NCBI RefSeq assembly: GCF_964355755.1 | Contig: NC_092674.1 | Coordinates: 24,268,001 to 24,332,000 of the forward strand | DNA: 64,000 nt | Reading direction: 5' to 3' | From: Antedon mediterranea | Taxonomy: Eukaryota; Echinodermata; Crinoidea; Comatulida; Antedonidae | Shown: piece by piece, positions 61,111-64,000 of the stretch | Numbering within the stretch: position 1 is the stretch's first letter | Layout: each line of letters begins with the position of its first letter | Translations under genes and position numbers: made by a program | The notes under the pieces: model-generated | What the model was told of the DNA's origin: nothing | The model's database searches: none | The model's input: the letters and a program-made list of their open reading frames with translations, nothing else

Positions 61111-63485
61111 TTAGTGAATTTTAACCAATGTGAACCAGATGCTACCAGCATCACTATTTCCCTTCATACTCCTTTCATACAATACGCCAATATGGTTCTC
61201 ATCGACGCTCGTCAACGTTGAATATGCTGCTGGTCCCGGGTAAATATTGACGGCTCCATCCCATGATTGGCCTTCATTCGCACTCCATCTCAAGGTAATG
61301 TTCTCTCTCGCTCCAGCATTGGCTGCATTGCTGAAAAACATGAGGTCACCGTGTTTGAGAATTCCACCTGCGTCAGTGGGATCAATTAATGTGGTATCGA
61401 AACGAACGCTATTGAAGTCGATTGTATCGCCCCCGTCGTTACTCAGCATTATAATGCGGCAGGCACAAAAGTATTTCCGCTCATTCCGGACATTGAACAA
61501 TATAGAGCCATTTTTTAGTTCCGAGATCTGAAAAAGAAAAATGGGTATCAAAAAAAAATTGTACTGTATTAAAATAGGAGACAATATTATATGTATTCTT
61601 AGTATTTTTAAAATTAATTTCTACCTTGTACCATTCATTCATTTAAACAATTTCTTTGATGAAATTTCACTTAAGCACTGTCTACACTATGAAACTACTA
61701 ACTGTAGACAGAGCTTTTAATAGGCTTATTTTACTGTTTCTACTTTAAAGGCCAGGTGCGGGCAAAAAATTTCTATTGATCATACATTCCAATAATTATC
61801 GATCTATAGTTTCCCCTATGTTTCATAATTTTTGGGATTTTATTTGTGTTACACGAGCTTGTTTAAAATAAGCACTTTCTTATCAGTGGGGGGATAGTTT
61901 AAATTACACAGTAAAATCTCTATTCTTTTGTACACAAATTTTGTAAATAGAGAGGCATTTTAAAAAGCTATGAAAAATAAACGTGTGGTAAAAAGATTTA
62001 TCAGATGACTAAATATAGGTAATATAACTTGAATTTTACATTTCTGGTATTTTCATTCAACTTTAGATTTTTATTTTCATGCTATAGCCAAAATTATCCA
62101 CCGTATACCCACCATCTTTTTTCACCTTCTAGGTTAAACTACCTAACTACTGAAAAAAAGTCTTCCTGGTTTTTATGGCAGAATTTTGCCAAATTTTGTG
62201 TTTGACCATATTAAGGGAAATTCATGTTTTTTTGTCCTGATTTCTGTTACAAATATTTGATTTATGTACAATTAACCAGATATTATATTTAAAATTCATG
62301 CCTGTACCCGAGCTTTAAGGAGATCTAGCTCCTCGAACTCATTGCTGTTTCTGTATGAGTGTGAGTTGATCTTTAAAGCTCTGTCAACGCTATCAAACTG
62401 TATGTGACAAAAATAAATGTGATGTGCCCATATATGGACATGATAATATCATATCACTACCATATTTGAGCATACATCACTACCATGTTTGGGCATATCA
62501 CACTTTGTTTGTCAAACTAGTTTGATAGTGTAGACAGAGCTTTACAAGCCAATGGCACCACCAGTTGATGGATGGCATTTTCACAAACCTGTACTTCTGT
62601 TGGCCAAAATGCACGTGAATACATAGGTCCATACTTGGGAAGTGCTACCTGAGAGGCTCCAAGTTTCCAGGTTTTTCCTTGATCTTTGTAAAAAAACAGT
62701 AGATAAATTAGACTATGTTTGTGTATATTTAATACCCATTATACAGCTTTCTGACTCAAACAAAACATCTAGTGAGATTACAATATGTATAAACAAACAT
62801 TTTAAATTGCATGAAAATGTATACATCATAGATATATCTTAGACTTTTAGTACATACCATCACTGGTTATGCACTCCATCGCATAGTAGATATGTCTGAT
62901 TGTGTGGCCACACACAATAAGACGACCTTTGTTGGGCTGTAGTTTCTTTTGTATGCCATACCCTGGCCCAGCAGACCACGAATAATTGTATAAATTGCTA
63001 TTTATGCCGTCAATTTTTCCGATGTCTACGGGCTCTTCCCAAGACAGACCACCGTCCACTGATTTGATCATAAAATTGGAAGTCACACGGCTAGCACACG
63101 TTCTATGCGCGCATTCCGTGTAAAACAGCAACACTTCTGATTGCTCAGAATTATACAAAACAGCCCCAAGGTTGATTCCATCATTGGACTTAAAGTTACT
63201 CGTTACAAATTCTGTTACCGACCAACTGTAGCCTCCGTTTACAGAGCTTCTTCCAGCGACAAATTTAGAGTTGGAATCGGATCTGGAGTACTTGCGACCC
63301 TCGGCGTAAACAACGACTTTCCCCTCATCAGTTAGCGTTGCTACTGGTATACGGTAGGCATAAACCTCGCCTTCATCGCCTCCCTCAAACAAAACCTGGT
63401 CAAGAACCACTTCAACGTTTAAGCCATTACATGCAGTAATCAATAATGCTGATAGTATACTAAAAAACGTAGACATACTCTCCAT
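61111..63485 (-). CDS. NEU1-like sialidase (exo-alpha-sialidase)
   Basis: Three exons join in phase: 63485-62858 (209 codons plus 1 nt), 62683-62589 and 61527-61111, giving 379 aa and TAA. Residues 1-21 form a signal peptide (hydrophobic core ILSALLITAC). The sialidase signature is complete. YRIP carries the first arginine (R45) and the Asp is D70. Asp boxes are SVNGGYSW, SVDGGLSW, SDDQGKTW (across the exon 1/2 junction) and SANEGQSW. Glu is E239, the other triad arginines are R255 and R315, and the nucleophile is Y343 in AYSTL followed by LYE. LLFYTECAH, GPGYGIQKK and KGRLIVCGH place it with NEU1, the lysosomal sialidase that removes terminal sialic acids, rather than NEU2-4. Length is slightly below vertebrate NEU1. 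All splice sites are GT-AG. Confidence 0.95.
61673..61717. mobile_element. MITE family A, minimal deletion derivative
   Basis: Only the two termini remain: AAGCACTGTCTACACTATG and TGTAGACAGAGCTT, separated by about ten bases. It lies in intron 2 of the NEU1-like gene. Confidence 0.7.
61747..62318. mobile_element. Non-autonomous DNA element, family C copy 2
   Basis: Same sequence family as 8153-8742, starting AAAGGCCAGGTGCGGGC and ending CATGCCTGTACCCGAGC, flanked by TA-containing sequence. It lies in intron 2 of the NEU1-like gene. Confidence 0.78.
62376..62542. mobile_element. MITE family A, full-length copy with TA target duplication
   Basis: The termini AAGCTCTGTCAACGCTATC and GATAGTGTAGACAGAGCTT are flanked by TA at 62374-62375 and 62543-62544. 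It defines the family boundaries best (167 bp). It lies in intron 2 of the NEU1-like gene, next to family C copy 2. Confidence 0.92.
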
Positions 63486-64000
63486 GATGTAGGCTTAAAT
63501 TGACAGTAAGTAAGGAATGTTTATTTTTCTATGTGTCGTGTAGCGGCGGCGGCGACCACCACTCTGTAACTTCCTCTTCATTTAGATAGAGAGGGTGGAA
63601 TTAAAAAATATATATAATTATAATTTGATCTAATTAATCATATATTCATCTTATCTAACAGACTATCTACTAAAAGGAAAACTAAATAATGATACCTAAG
63701 TATGTAATCTATCACTAAATATGTTAACATGAATAAAATATGTTTTTAATAAAATGTTAATACCTCATAGTAAATGGAACTTACCACAATTAGTCACATG
63801 ATTGAACAGGGTTTGTAGTCACCTGACTTTATTGTTTACGTATGAATAGGTGGTTGTTTTGGATACAGTGAAAGCTCATCCACTATGGCGCGCAAGTAGA
63901 GCCTTTAATGATATGTATTTTTATTTTAGAAGTTTAACTTCATATTTTATTTCCTTTATGTGGTAATTGGGCGGGATTGGTGCAGGATGTTCCTCCCGAG
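63486..64000. other. Upstream region of the NEU1-like gene
   Basis: About 500 bp holding the probable promoter and 5' UTR. A GGCGGCGGCG run lies at about 63544-63554. No other gene or clear core promoter element is visible up to the window edge. Confidence 0.45.

Overview
This is a eukaryotic nuclear genome segment. It is AT-rich, with small coding exons bounded by GT-AG introns of 0.1 to 9 kb. It carries many short non-autonomous transposable elements and the palindrome TAGGCCTA occurs very often. Gene content and the TAGGCCTA abundance suggest a marine invertebrate deuterostome, most likely an echinoderm; that assignment is an inference. There are no bacterial operons, phage genes, CRISPR arrays or rRNA genes.

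Five protein-coding genes can be reconstructed by joining exons in phase. (1) 6315-15895, minus: the first two coding exons of an inverted-formin-2-like (INF2) gene, whose remainder runs off the left edge. (2) 25025-31134, plus: complete DPH3 (82 aa, CSL zinc finger, diphthamide synthesis), 3 exons. (3) 35112-42554, minus: complete TMEM185 (340 aa, multi-pass membrane protein), 7 exons. (4) 44167-58509, plus: an ACSF2-like AMP-dependent acyl-CoA synthetase (556 aa), 18 coding exons, with unusual substitutions in normally conserved motifs. (5) 61111-63485, minus: a complete NEU1-like lysosomal sialidase (379 aa), 3 exons. INF2 and DPH3 diverge across 9.1 kb. DPH3 and TMEM185 converge. TMEM185 and ACSF2-like are head to head across 1.6 kb. 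ACSF2-like and NEU1 converge. The genes act in unrelated processes (actin assembly, translation-factor modification, membrane, fatty-acid activation, glycan catabolism), so nothing suggests a functional cluster.

The non-coding DNA is dominated by repeats. The main ones are a roughly 160-bp MITE family present about ten times with TA target duplications; two further TA-flanked families of about 590-630 bp, each present twice; a 650-bp piggyBac-like element flanked by TTAA; several long fold-back elements; tRNA-derived SINEs, one with a clear 14-bp target duplication; two large tandem arrays inside introns of TMEM185 and ACSF2-like; a 45-bp tandem repeat in the probable DPH3 3' UTR; and microsatellites. 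The most unusual items are a tRNA-like element with 58-bp perfect inverted arms, an A-B-A'-B' interleaved fold-back element, and the divergent active-site motifs of the ACSF2-like protein.
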